Shown here in pieces: positions 33,920-42,111 of a stretch of DNA of 64,000 nt. The stretch is from assembly GCA_905233285.1 (NCBI GenBank), contig CAJODY010000015.1, positions 1 to 64,000 of the forward strand, given 5' to 3'. A program made the position numbers and the translations under genes. Numbering within the stretch: the first letter of the stretch is position 1; each line of letters starts with the position of its first letter. The notes under the pieces were generated by a model that was given only the letters and a program-made list of their open reading frames with translations, was not told where the DNA came from and did no database searches. Source of the stretch: an uncultured Bacteroidaceae bacterium (GTDB taxonomy: Bacteria > Bacteroidota > Bacteroidia > Bacteroidales > Bacteroidaceae).

Positions 33920-34339
33920 TTAGTTGTTAGCTTCAATCCAAAACCGGAACTCCCTTTCTATTCTGCCCCTCTGCCCGTACATCACCGAGAAATACGCCGT
34001 CAGCCCCAGCAACATAATCAGCATCACCCATCCTTCCGGCATATTCAGCATTCCCAGACATACGAAACCAATCAGCAGCAGCATCACCATCGGCACTGTG
34101 AAAGCCAGCATCACGGCACGTCTTCCCATCTGCATCGACCCGCACACCTTGACCGCATCCCCCACCCTCAGGTTCGGATACCTGCCCTTCACCTCTATCA
34201 CCTTCTCCTTACTTTCCGACGACACACAGAGCGACTTCGCCTTGCATTCCGCACACGCAGCCACCTGTACAATCATTACACGAACACATTCCCCTGTCAC
34301 CTCTTCCACCACACCCTGATGTTCTATTCTTTCATCCAT
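33920..34339 (-). CDS. rseC: RseC/MucC family protein (SoxR reduction)
   Basis: 139 residues from the ATG at 34339, chosen over 34357 because MDERIEHQGVVEEV matches family starts. Two adjacent transmembrane helices in the second half (MLAFTVPMVMLLLIGFVCLGML and the next), and a cytoplasmic Cys-rich part (CAECKAKSLC) ahead of them. RseC-like genes are common first genes of Bacteroidetes rnf operons and are thought to help Rnf keep redox sensors reduced. A -7 box lies 38 nt upstream. Confidence 0.85.
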   Translation of the reverse strand: MDERIEHQGVVEEVTGECVRVMIVQVAACAECKAKSLCVSSESKEKVIEVKGRYPNLRVGDAVKVCGSMQMGRRAVMLAFTVPMVMLLLIGFVCLGMLNMPEGWVMLIMLLGLTAYFSVMYGQRGRIEREFRFWIEANN

Positions 34340-34377
34340 TCGTTTTGCCGTCTTCAATGGTATTCACTAATTCTTTG

Positions 34378-34385
34378 CAAAAATA
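34378..34385 (-). promoter_or_regulatory. -7 box of the rseC-rnf operon
   Basis: CAAAAATA reads TATTTTTG on the minus strand, matching TAnnTTTG, 38 nt before the rseC ATG. The -33 spacing is not ideal. Confidence 0.45.
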
Positions 34386-34464
34386 TGATAAAAAACTCAA
34401 ACAACGAAGAACAAACCGAAAAACTTCACATTTTTCCTTAATATCCGTTGCAAACCTCCGATTA

Positions 34465-34560
34465 TTAGTTTAAAGTTGATAGTTGATAGTTTAAAGTCAG
34501 TTCAAGAGTTTAAGAGTTCAAAACGTCCTTAACCATTAAACTTTAACCCTTAACCCTTTA
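34465..34560. repeat. Low-complexity TTTAAAG/TTAACCC-like intergenic repeat
   Basis: Degenerate runs: AGTTTAAAGTTGATAGTTGA and similar units, then CCTTAACCATTAAACTTTAACCCTTAACCCTTTAACC. Similar runs occur at 33900-33935, 44400-44495, 47405-47440 and 50240-50295. They do not look coding and resemble a family of simple intergenic sequences common in Bacteroidales. Confidence 0.55.
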
Positions 34561-34856
34561 ACCTCTTACATCAGACTTCCCTTTCCTCTTATCATAGTAT
34601 TCTGCTGTGGCAGTAAAGAACACGTCGCCGCTGGAGTTGAGAGCAGTCTCAACACTATCCTGTATCACACCGATAATAAAGCCCACACCACAGGTGCGAT
34701 AGCCTTCAGTGCACTTACGAACACCACACCCAGAATATCGATACCTTTCCACTGTGGCACAATGAGTCCCAGACACGCACCAGTGATAAGACCTACGAGG
34801 ATGCGTAGCACAAGGCTCGTCCGGCTCCACTTCTTGAAAACACCGTATAATGTCAT
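34558..34856 (-). pseudogene. sstT: Serine/threonine:Na+ symporter, internal ~0.9 kb lost
   Basis: The first 56 residues from the ATG at 34856 match the start of SstT (a basic N-terminus, a hydrophobic helix, then [14 protein letters not shown]). The last 40 in another frame match its end ([26 protein letters not shown]). The join lies around 34683-34693, and the roughly 300 residues that hold the transport core are gone, together with the reading frame. The remaining ORFs cannot make a transporter. In a normal genome SstT is a Na+-coupled serine/threonine importer of about 400 residues. The sharp, sequence-faithful ends argue for one recent deletion rather than slow decay. Confidence 0.8.
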
Positions 34857-34897
34857 TTCTTTACATATTAAGCGACTTTCTTTTGTTCCTTAGTTAC

Positions 34898-34975
34898 CTA
34901 CTTTGAGGAGTTTTGTGCACTCACGCTCGCCGTCATACACAGGGCAAGGAGCAGAAGAATAGTCTTGAATTTCAT
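34898..34975 (-). CDS. Signal-peptide-only mini ORF
   Basis: From the ATG at 34975 the frame encodes 25 residues: a basic start MKFK, a hydrophobic core TILLLLALCMTASVS, and AQNSSK, then a stop. That is almost exactly a Bacteroidetes signal peptide with cleavage after SAQ and nothing behind it. It may be the 5' end of a secreted-protein gene whose body was deleted, or a chance peptide. It sits 41 bp upstream of the sstT remnant, so both could be parts of one damaged region. Confidence 0.35.
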   Translation of the reverse strand: MKFKTILLLLALCMTASVSAQNSSK

Positions 34976-35112
34976 AGTACAGTATAGTTTTTTTATAAAA
35001 TGATTATCGTTGCGAAGATACGAGTTAATGAGAGAAGCACAAAATAAATCTCGGCTATTTTTATGAAGTTTCGACAAAGTCAATAACTCGAATAAGTGAG
35101 TGCAGAGTCAAT

Positions 35113-35253
35113 AGTCATTAGTCAATAGTCAATAAGAAAAAGAGAATCGGTTTTCTGCTCACTTAATCTATAATAATATATTTTATATATTATTATAGAT
35201 TAAGTGCCCATTTTTGGCAATGCAAAATCCTTATTGACTATTGACTAATGACT
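35113..35253. repeat. 141-bp nested inverted-repeat element
   Basis: The outer arms are a perfect 24-bp inverted repeat, AGTCATTAGTCAATAGTCAA plus TAAG (35113-35136) against 35230-35253. The inner arms are a perfect 21-bp inverted repeat (CACTTAATCTATAATAATAT plus A at 35160-35180, complement at 35186-35206) with a 5-base loop. It could be a MITE-like element, a very stable terminator or a cruciform site. No flanking target duplication was recognised. Confidence 0.85.
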
Positions 35254-35330
35254 GAAATTCTTGTTAGGGCATAGTTCAAACATACCTCTAAGAGCCGAAA
35301 GGACCACTCCTAAGCACTGAATGTTGCGTG

Positions 35331-35374
35331 CGGGCGCAATGAACGTTTGGTACGGGCGCGTTGAACGTTTGAGT
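35331..35374. repeat. Two tandem 22-bp units
   Basis: CGGGCGCAATGAACGTTTGG plus TA at 35331-35352 is repeated with four differences at 35353-35374 (CGGGCGCGTTGAACGTTTGA plus GT). GC-rich islands within AT-rich flanks; the same 22-bp period as the array at 20521-20586 but an unrelated sequence. Confidence 0.6.
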
Positions 35375-35558
35375 TCAGCGCAGCGCAAAACTACTCTATT
35401 TCACAGAGCAAATAAAGGCATGGAATTAGTACCTGAAATGTAAATGGGCGTTAAATTTTAATCCAAAAATTGTTTTGAGGTTCTTTGTTTATTTAGAGTA
35501 TTTAGATGTTCAAAAAAAACTCCTAACTCCTAACTAAAATCTAAATTATTGCAAGAAC

Positions 35559-35588
35559 AAAAAAGTGCTCACTCTGGGTGGGCACTTT
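35559..35588 (-). terminator. Terminator of the alpha-glucan operon
   Basis: On the minus strand AAAGTGCCCAC pairs with GTGAGCACTTT around a 5-base loop, followed by a T run; 28 nt after the GH57 stop codon. Confidence 0.8.
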
Positions 35589-35616
35589 CCGTAGGTTAAG
35601 CATTATGATGAAGATG

Positions 35617-37014
35617 TTACTTCTCTGCTTTCTTTGCTGTCTTCTTGGCTGGAGCTTTCTTTGCAGCTGTTGTTTTCTTTGCAGCCGGCTTCTTCGGTGC
35701 TGCTTCTACCTGTGGTGTAGGAGCTGTAGCTTTCTTTGCCTCTACCGGGTTGTACTTAGCCAGGAGCTTCTGCAGTTTTTCTATCTCTTTGTCTTTGGCT
35801 GCTATCTCGTCGTCCTGGTTCTGGATGGTGGTGATAAGGCTGTTGATTTCTTCGTTTTCAGCACCGCCATAGAGGTTGTTGACACGAGAGATGAAGTCGC
35901 CGATGATGTTCATGTAGTTTGTGAAGGCATCGTACGGGGAGTCGTAGATGTCGCGGAACTTCATGCTTGGCTTCGTTGTCATGAAACGGAAGTTGTTGGA
36001 TGCCTGCAGGTAGTCCCAGTCCATCTTGATACGACGGTCGTTGCAGATGAGAACTCGTTCGCATACGCTGTAGAGTTTGTTGAATGCCTCGCGCTGCAGG
36101 TGGTTGCCAAGCCAGCAGGATGTGTCGCGCTCTTCGTCAACCCATGAGATGTTGTAAGGAACTTCAACTGGTCCTACGCTCTTCTGTGCACAGAGTTCTG
36201 ACGGGAGTGCAAAGCCGATGTTGCGTTCTTTGGCAAGAACCGGAATGGCCTTGAGGAATTCGAGTATGCCGCCTTCGAGTGGATGGAAGATTCCGAAGGT
36301 GACGAGTTCGCCGAATATATTAATTATGTCTTCACCTTCGGGTGTGGATGCAATCCAGTCGAGCCACTGGTCGGCCATAAGCGGATTGGATGTGAAGCGC
36401 TCGGTGATGTCTTCTGAGAGGTTGATGTCACGCATGAGCACTTTCAGACGCGGGTCGGTGGCGCAGTGGTAGAGGTAGTGTGGCGATTTCCAACCGAGCA
36501 CCTGCTTTGCACCTTCGGTGAGGATGCCCTTGAAGCCCATTGCTGCAACCTGAGCACCGATTTCGTCGTTGTAGATGAGTGAGGAGTTGCGGAATACTTT
36601 CGGTTCCTTGCCGAAGAGTTCCTTTATCTTCTTGCTCATACGCTTCACTTCGAGTTCGAAGCTCTCTTCGTTTGCGAGCGATGCAAGACCGTGGCTGTAT
36701 GGCTCGCTGAGGAATTCCACCTGGCCTGTCTTGTTGAGTTCCTGCAGGAGGTCGATGACCTGTGGTGCATGGAATTCGAGCTGCTCCAGTCCGACACCTG
36801 AAAGGGAGAAGGCAACACGGAACTCTGGATGGTCTTTACACATCTGCAGGAGTGTCTGCAGGGCAGGAACGTAACTGCGTTCTGCAATATAGTTGATGGA
36901 ACGCTCATTCTCATAGTCGTCGTAGTAGTAGTGGTCGCGACCTATGTCGAAGAAACGGTAACGCTTGAGATGTATAATCTGGTGTATCTCAAAGTACAGA
37001 CATATCTTTTTCAT
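35617..37014 (-). CDS. GH57-family alpha-amylase/glucanotransferase with Lys/Ala-rich tail
   Basis: 465 residues from the ATG at 37014 (MKKICLYFEIHQ, the typical GH57 start; the frame reaches upstream to 37083 without support). The GH57 domain fills about residues 1-400: YFEIHQ near the N-terminus, FSLSGVGLEQLE near 87, EFLSEPYSHGLASL near 120. A coiled segment (about 385-420) follows and then a Lys/Ala/Pro-rich tail of about 45 residues with AAKK and PAKK repeats, reminiscent of histone H1-like tails. GH57 enzymes act on alpha-1,4-glucans. Last gene of the operon with a glycosyltransferase and a debranching enzyme, so it likely works on glycogen. The tail is unusual for the family. Confidence 0.85.
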   Translation of the reverse strand: MKKICLYFEIHQIIHLKRYRFFDIGRDHYYYDDYENERSINYIAERSYVPALQTLLQMCKDHPEFRVAFSLSGVGLEQLEFHAPQVIDLLQELNKTGQVEFLSEPYSHGLASLANEESFELEVKRMSKKIKELFGKEPKVFRNSSLIYNDEIGAQVAAMGFKGILTEGAKQVLGWKSPHYLYHCATDPRLKVLMRDINLSEDITERFTSNPLMADQWLDWIASTPEGEDIINIFGELVTFGIFHPLEGGILEFLKAIPVLAKERNIGFALPSELCAQKSVGPVEVPYNISWVDEERDTSCWLGNHLQREAFNKLYSVCERVLICNDRRIKMDWDYLQASNNFRFMTTKPSMKFRDIYDSPYDAFTNYMNIIGDFISRVNNLYGGAENEEINSLITTIQNQDDEIAAKDKEIEKLQKLLAKYNPVEAKKATAPTPQVEAAPKKPAAKKTTAAKKAPAKKTAKKAEK

Positions 37015-37045
37015 ATATTTGTAATGTTTAAAGTTTGTTAAAGAG

Positions 37046-38320
37046 TTAATGCAGGAAGCCTCCGTTCTGAATGCATTCATCATAGAGTTTGCGGATGCGG
37101 TGTCCTACTTTCACCCATGTGATTTCGTCAACTTCCTTGAGTCCTTCCTCTTTGAGCTGGGTATGCAGACCCGGATAGTTACAGAGGGCATAGATGGCAT
37201 CTGCCATTGCGTTGATGTCCCAGTAGTCAACTTTTATCACGTTGGTGAGGATTTCGCCGCAACCTGATTGTTTGGAGATGATACATGGTGTGCCACACTG
37301 CATAGCCTCAAGCGGAGCTATACCGAATGGTTCGGAAACGGAAGGCATGACGAATACGTCGGATGCCTTGTAGCATTCATACACCTGCTTACCACGCTGG
37401 AAGCCGGGGAAGTGGCAACGGTCGGCAATGCCTTTGGCTGCCGCGAGGTCAACCATCTCCCAGTATTTATCGCCTGAACCTGCAAAGCAGAAACGCACGT
37501 TGCTGGTACGCTTGCATACGAGGTCGGCTGCTTCGATGAAGTATTCAGGTCCTTTCTGCATTGTGATACGTCCGAGGAAGGTAACCACCTTCTCTTTTCC
37601 GTTATCGACACGTGGAATGTCTTTGTATTCCTGTGGCAATGGATATACGGCATTGTGCATAGCGAAGCACTTGCGCGGATCCTGATGATATTCCTTGATG
37701 ACTGTCTGACGAGTCAGCTCTGACACGCACATGATGCAATCGGCATGGTCCATACCGTTCTTCTCGATGGAATAAACCGTAGGATTAACCTTTCCGCGAG
37801 AACGGTCGAAGTCGGTTGCATGAACGTGGATGCAGAGTGGCTTGCCACTGACCATCTTGGCATGTACGCCAGCAGGATAGGTGAGCCAGTCGTGAGCATG
37901 GATGATGTCGAACTGTTCGCTGCGAGCCAGCACACCGGCAATGATTGAGAAGTTGTTTATCTCCTCATGCAGGTTCTGCGGATAGCCTCCGGCAAACTGC
38001 AGACAGCCCATGTCGTCAACTCCCATATAGTTGAAGTCGGCATAGATATGGTCGCGGAAGCGATAGTAGTCTTCTGCCGTGTGTCCCACCATACGGTCTT
38101 TGATGGCATCGTATTGTACGTCGCGCCAAGCTACAGGAACCTGGCTCATGTTGATAATCTTAAGGAATTTCTCCTCGTCACCTGTTGGTTTTGGAAGACA
38201 GAATGTGATTTCTGCATCTGGCTGACCTTCTACCATACCTTTTGTGATACCGTAGGAAGCAACTGCAAGACCGCCATAAATCTTAGGTGGAAATTCCCAT
38301 CCAAACATTATAACTTTCAT
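37046..38320 (-). CDS. GT4-family glycosyltransferase / glycogen-synthase-like
   Basis: 424 residues from the ATG at 38320 (MKVIMFGWEFPPKIYGG). The two-domain GT-B fold is evident: FDIIHAHDWLTYPAG in the N-domain, VVTFLGRITMQKGPEYFI at the start of the C-domain, and the donor-binding EPFGIAPLEAMQCGTPCI motif. Its placement between glycogen debranching and GH57 genes suggests alpha-glucan chain synthesis, as for the GT4/GT5 glycogen synthases of Bacteroidetes. It overlaps the end of the debranching gene by 38 nt; 31 nt separate it from GH57. Confidence 0.85.
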   Translation of the reverse strand: MKVIMFGWEFPPKIYGGLAVASYGITKGMVEGQPDAEITFCLPKPTGDEEKFLKIINMSQVPVAWRDVQYDAIKDRMVGHTAEDYYRFRDHIYADFNYMGVDDMGCLQFAGGYPQNLHEEINNFSIIAGVLARSEQFDIIHAHDWLTYPAGVHAKMVSGKPLCIHVHATDFDRSRGKVNPTVYSIEKNGMDHADCIMCVSELTRQTVIKEYHQDPRKCFAMHNAVYPLPQEYKDIPRVDNGKEKVVTFLGRITMQKGPEYFIEAADLVCKRTSNVRFCFAGSGDKYWEMVDLAAAKGIADRCHFPGFQRGKQVYECYKASDVFVMPSVSEPFGIAPLEAMQCGTPCIISKQSGCGEILTNVIKVDYWDINAMADAIYALCNYPGLHTQLKEEGLKEVDEITWVKVGHRIRKLYDECIQNGGFLH

Positions 38321-40253
38321 ATTCTTTTGCAAGTACCTTATTCACTCTGAGCACAGCTGCTACGTTCATGGCGAACGAGAGGGCACCGCGTCCGTGGAAC
38401 GGTGGGTTGCCGTCGAAGAGTTCGGGCAGTGTGCCGATGCAATGGTAGAAGAGTTCCTCCTCAAGTCCGACGAACTGACGGTCAACCCATGAGAGTCCGC
38501 TGTGCTTATACACCTTCAGACAGGTCTCAAGATAGAAGCCTGAGAGCCATGGCCAAACGGTACCCTGATGGTAGGCTGCATCGCGCTGCTGCTGACTGCC
38601 TGCATATATCGGGTTGTAACCGCCCGACTTAGGCGAGAGCGAACGGATGCCCTTCGGAGTGAGGAGTTCCTTCGTACAGATGTCGAGTATCTTCTTGCGC
38701 TCCTGAGTGGAGAGTGGAGAATACTCAAGCGATGAAGCAATGAGCATGTTAGGACGAACGCTCCATGAGATGTATCCGTCGTCAACATAGTCGAGCAGAT
38801 AGCCGTGATGGTTGAGGAATGTCTGCTTGAAGCTCTCCCCTACCTTATCGGCAAATTGTGCATATTCATCTGCTTCGCCGTTACGTCCCTTACGGTTCAG
38901 GACATCGACGCATACTCTGAGGGCATTATACCAGAGAGCGTTTATCTCGACGATATAACCAGTACGTGGTACACACGGATATCCGTTGACCTCTGAGTTC
39001 ATCCATGTAGCAGGAGTCTTGGTTCCGTCGGTGTAGAGCAGACCGTTGTCGCGTACTTCCAGTTTCGGATGCTCACCCTTCTTGATGAACGACACAATCT
39101 TCTCGATCAGCGTACCATACTTCTCTGTTGCAGCCTCGGGCGATATGAGACGTGCATACTGCTGCATGCACCATGTAGCCCAGAGGAGGATATCAGGTTT
39201 GTCGAATTCGGATATGTTCACTCCTATCGGCTTTCCTGCTATGTAGTTCAGTATTGCTTTTTCAGCAGTACGCATTGTCTTCTCGAAGTATTCCGGTTCG
39301 TCGATTGCGAGGGTCAGACCCGGCAGGGCAACGAACATGTCACGTGCACGGCACTTGAACCAAGGATAGCCGGCAATGATGTATGTCTCGTTGTCTTTCT
39401 CATAGTGGAACTGATGAGCTGCATTTACAAGACAGGTCTGGAAACTGTCACGGGCAACATGTACGTCATATTCATGATCGAAGAGTTTCTTCAGTTCGCG
39501 TGAATGTAGTTCGCTCACACCAGCTGAGAAGATGACGCTCTCACCCTTCTTGATGTTGAACTCGAAATAGCCCGGAACATAGAGGTCTTCCAGATACTCG
39601 TAACCCAGTTCCTGCTCTTTCGGATATTCAAGTCCGCGATACCAGTCAGGAGTATATACGAACTCGTTCTTCTTGTTCAACTGCATGTAGAGTTCGGGAT
39701 AACCGGAATACATGCGTGTTGAGATACCGTTGTCAACTACATTGTACTCACGATTGGCTATGCCGTTCTCGTGTGTACATGTCTTAACCGAACGGAATGC
39801 GAGGAACGGACGCAGACGCAATGTCGTAACCGAATGTGCATCGAGCAGAGTGTAACGGATAAGGATGCGGTTCTCGAAATGCTGGAAAACTCTTTCCTTC
39901 TTCAAGACAACACCACCAACACGGTAGATGGTAGTAGGCAGTTTATCCCAATAGAACTCACGGATATATTTATGACCCAACGGACTGTAAGTATTGCCTG
40001 AATACTTGTGGAGTCCGAGATTGAACTGAGCACCATGCTGAATCACGGTCTCATCGAGCGACGACAACAACACATGGTTGTCATCATCCATCTCAGGTAC
40101 AGGTACAACTAACAATCCGTGATATTTACGCGTATTGCAGTCCACGATTGACGAACAGGAATACGCACCCGACTTGTTTGTACGCAAAAGTTCCTTGGGC
40201 AAAGACTCTTGCAAATTTGTCATCAGGGGTTTGTCAAAACGTAAATAACTCAT
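38283..40253 (-). CDS. Glycogen debranching enzyme (amylo-alpha-1,6-glucosidase)
   Basis: 656 residues. The N-terminal GDE_N region (SCSSIVDCNTRKYHGLLVVP) contacts substrate; the C-terminal (alpha/alpha)6 amylo-glucosidase domain shows the conserved WFKCRARDMFVALPGL, YTDGTKTPATWM and PIYAGSQQQRDAAYHQGTVWPW segments. It removes alpha-1,6 branches in glycogen breakdown. First gene of a three-gene minus-strand operon, preceded by a complete promoter. Length agrees with bacterial members. Confidence 0.92.
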   Translation of the reverse strand: MSYLRFDKPLMTNLQESLPKELLRTNKSGAYSCSSIVDCNTRKYHGLLVVPVPEMDDDNHVLLSSLDETVIQHGAQFNLGLHKYSGNTYSPLGHKYIREFYWDKLPTTIYRVGGVVLKKERVFQHFENRILIRYTLLDAHSVTTLRLRPFLAFRSVKTCTHENGIANREYNVVDNGISTRMYSGYPELYMQLNKKNEFVYTPDWYRGLEYPKEQELGYEYLEDLYVPGYFEFNIKKGESVIFSAGVSELHSRELKKLFDHEYDVHVARDSFQTCLVNAAHQFHYEKDNETYIIAGYPWFKCRARDMFVALPGLTLAIDEPEYFEKTMRTAEKAILNYIAGKPIGVNISEFDKPDILLWATWCMQQYARLISPEAATEKYGTLIEKIVSFIKKGEHPKLEVRDNGLLYTDGTKTPATWMNSEVNGYPCVPRTGYIVEINALWYNALRVCVDVLNRKGRNGEADEYAQFADKVGESFKQTFLNHHGYLLDYVDDGYISWSVRPNMLIASSLEYSPLSTQERKKILDICTKELLTPKGIRSLSPKSGGYNPIYAGSQQQRDAAYHQGTVWPWLSGFYLETCLKVYKHSGLSWVDRQFVGLEEELFYHCIGTLPELFDGNPPFHGRGALSFAMNVAAVLRVNKVLAKEYESYNVWMGIST

Positions 40254-40298
40254 AGTTGTATTTTAAGGTTTATAAATTGTGTTTTAAACTTTACCCAA

Positions 40299-40330
40299 CA
40301 AAATTAGAGAGAATTATTTTTACAAACAAA
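40299..40330 (-). promoter_or_regulatory. Complete promoter of the glycogen operon
   Basis: On the minus strand TTTG (40327-40330), a 20-bp spacer and TAATTTTG (40299-40306), ending 46 nt before the debranching ATG. Confidence 0.65.
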
Positions 40331-40418
40331 CTATTGACACTTTTTTGAACCATTTTATATATTTTTTATAAAACAAACGGCAAATACATGTTGAACAACA
40401 TAAAAATCGAATGAAACA

Positions 40419-40451
40419 TTTGTAAACTTCAAAGTGAATGCATTACATTTG
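40419..40451 (+). promoter_or_regulatory. Complete promoter of the Crp/Fnr gene
   Basis: TTTG at 40419-40422, a 21-bp spacer, TACATTTG at 40444-40451; 23 nt before the ATG. It lies back-to-back with the glycogen operon promoter. Confidence 0.6.
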
Positions 40452-40474
40452 CATTTGAAAAACGATATAAGTTC

Positions 40475-41182
40475 ATGATAAAGCGACAAGACTCTACACA
40501 TCAAACTGCAATAATGGAAAGTCTGGCTCCCATCACCAACTTACTGACTGAAGAGCAGATTAAAGAACTATTGGAAAATATACGTACAAAGAAATTCAAG
40601 AAAAATGAAGTTTTGTACAAGGAAGGTGATGTATCTCAGTATTTCCATTGTCTGATAAATGGAAAAGTAAAAGTTTGCAGGGAAGGAATCGGGGGTCGCA
40701 GCCAAATTGTGCGAATCATGAAACCTGTAGAGTTTTTCGGGTATAGAGCATATCTGGCCAATGAGAATTACATCACGTCAGCGGTTGCATTTGAACCCGC
40801 TACCCTCTATCTCATTCCTATGCAGATTGTCGATAAATGGATTAAGAACAATCAGCTGCTGGCAAACTATTTTGTACGTCTATTTGCCGTAGAACTGGGA
40901 ATAAGCGACCGACGTGTGGTCAATCTGACTCAGAAGCATGTGCGCGGCAGACTGGCTGAATCGCTACTGTTCCTGAAAGAGACATACGGACTGGAGGAGG
41001 ACCACCATACCATTGCTGCACGAATGTCGCGTGAAGACCTTGCCAGTCTTTCAAACATGACTACATCAAACGCCATACGCACTCTCTCTGCATTCAGCAG
41101 CGAAGGAATCTTATCGGTAGATGGCAGAAAAATCTGTATTCTCGACGAACAACGATTGAAGAAAGTCAGCAAGATAGGCTGA
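40475..41182 (+). CDS. Crp/Fnr-family transcriptional regulator
   Basis: 235 residues. An N-terminal cyclic-nucleotide-binding fold (KKNEVLYKEGDVSQYFHCLINGKVKVCR, cut by loops) and a C-terminal winged helix with RGRLAESLLFL and MSREDLASLSNMTTSNAIRTLSAFSSEGIL, the DNA-recognition helix. No FNR-type Cys cluster is seen, so it is probably not an oxygen sensor of the classic kind. It is divergent to the glycogen operon with adjacent promoters, so it may regulate it. A shorter start at residue 14 (40514) is possible. Confidence 0.85.
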   Translation: MIKRQDSTHQTAIMESLAPITNLLTEEQIKELLENIRTKKFKKNEVLYKEGDVSQYFHCLINGKVKVCREGIGGRSQIVRIMKPVEFFGYRAYLANENYITSAVAFEPATLYLIPMQIVDKWIKNNQLLANYFVRLFAVELGISDRRVVNLTQKHVRGRLAESLLFLKETYGLEEDHHTIAARMSREDLASLSNMTTSNAIRTLSAFSSEGILSVDGRKICILDEQRLKKVSKIG

Positions 41183-41184
41183 CA

Positions 41185-42111
41185 TCAGATGATAAAACTG
41201 AGTGCTTCGTGTACTAACTCAATTTTTACCGGTGTAAAGTCTTTTCCTTTCATGTATTGTCCGTCAATACTGATTGACGCCTTGTCGCAACTCTCAATAA
41301 TTATTTTCTCAGCCCTGTAAGGATGTACGTTTTTATAGTTTAGGAAACGACCTTTACCGAGAAGCCAGAAACCCTCGAACAGTTGCCACCACTTCGGACG
41401 CGTTATAGCTGACATATCCAGAAATCCGTTATATGGAACTGCATTAGGTGTCTGTCCATATCCGGATGCTTTACCAATACAAATCGACATAAACTGCGAA
41501 TCAACATCTTCCGTATCAACCTTCATCTTGAAATCGAAGAGTTTTCGTTCAAATATCTGCGAAAGGATAATCGGAATAAGTGACAGACGTTTTGAACCGA
41601 TAAGATGCATAGCGTCGTTCGAAGCTTTTATGAGTCGTGCACCAAGGCCTATATTTATACAGTTGAGGAAATAGTGTTTATGAGGAATACCGTTTTCCTG
41701 ATAAACACAAACACCCACATCAATCTTTCTGACTCTGCGGGCAATAAGCGCATCGACGGTCTGCCGGTAGTTATCATCAGAAAAACCCCAGAACTTTGCA
41801 TAGTCGTTTCCTATACCGTTGGGAATGACTCCGACTGCAAAATCCTCCGGCAGCGTTTCGTAATTATTCATCACGGCATTGATTCCGTCGTTCAGTGCAC
41901 GGTCACCACCCACTATTATCAGTGTATGATATCCATTATTGCACAGCATGTTTGCCAGACGATATACTGAAGCCGAGGACTCCGACTGCACAAAATCATA
42001 CTGCACACCCTTCTGCTCCATATATGCACGTATATGGTTCCAACGCTTATGAGCCTTGTAATTTCCGGAACGTGAACTATATACTACTCCCCAACGATTT
42101 GTTTCTGCCAT
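41185..42111 (-). CDS. Diacylglycerol/lipid kinase family protein
   Basis: 308 residues of the YegS/LCB5 (DAGK catalytic) family: the nucleotide-binding LIIVGGDRALNDGINAVM near residue 65 (GGDGT in many relatives, here GGDRA) and GVIPNGIGNDYAKFWG near 95, then the beta-sandwich domain with a conserved SIDGQ near the C-terminus. Substrate unclear: diacylglycerol, sphingoid base or another lipid alcohol. GDG to GDR in the key motif may alter activity. It overlaps the end of miaA by 28 nt and ends 3 nt from the convergent Crp/Fnr stop. Confidence 0.8.
   Translation of the reverse strand: MAETNRWGVVYSSRSGNYKAHKRWNHIRAYMEQKGVQYDFVQSESSASVYRLANMLCNNGYHTLIIVGGDRALNDGINAVMNNYETLPEDFAVGVIPNGIGNDYAKFWGFSDDNYRQTVDALIARRVRKIDVGVCVYQENGIPHKHYFLNCINIGLGARLIKASNDAMHLIGSKRLSLIPIILSQIFERKLFDFKMKVDTEDVDSQFMSICIGKASGYGQTPNAVPYNGFLDMSAITRPKWWQLFEGFWLLGKGRFLNYKNVHPYRAEKIIIESCDKASISIDGQYMKGKDFTPVKIELVHEALSFII

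Larger units (their letters stand above)
34976..35616. other. Repeat-rich intergenic region
   Basis: 641 bp with no supportable gene. It holds the nested inverted repeats at 35113-35253, a 22-bp tandem duplication at 35331-35374, homopolymer-rich stretches near 35440-35520, and the terminator of the alpha-glucan operon at 35559-35588. Confidence 0.6.

Noticed and set aside
35113-35253. CRISPR array
   Set aside because: Only inverted, not direct, repeats with spacers; no cas genes nearby.
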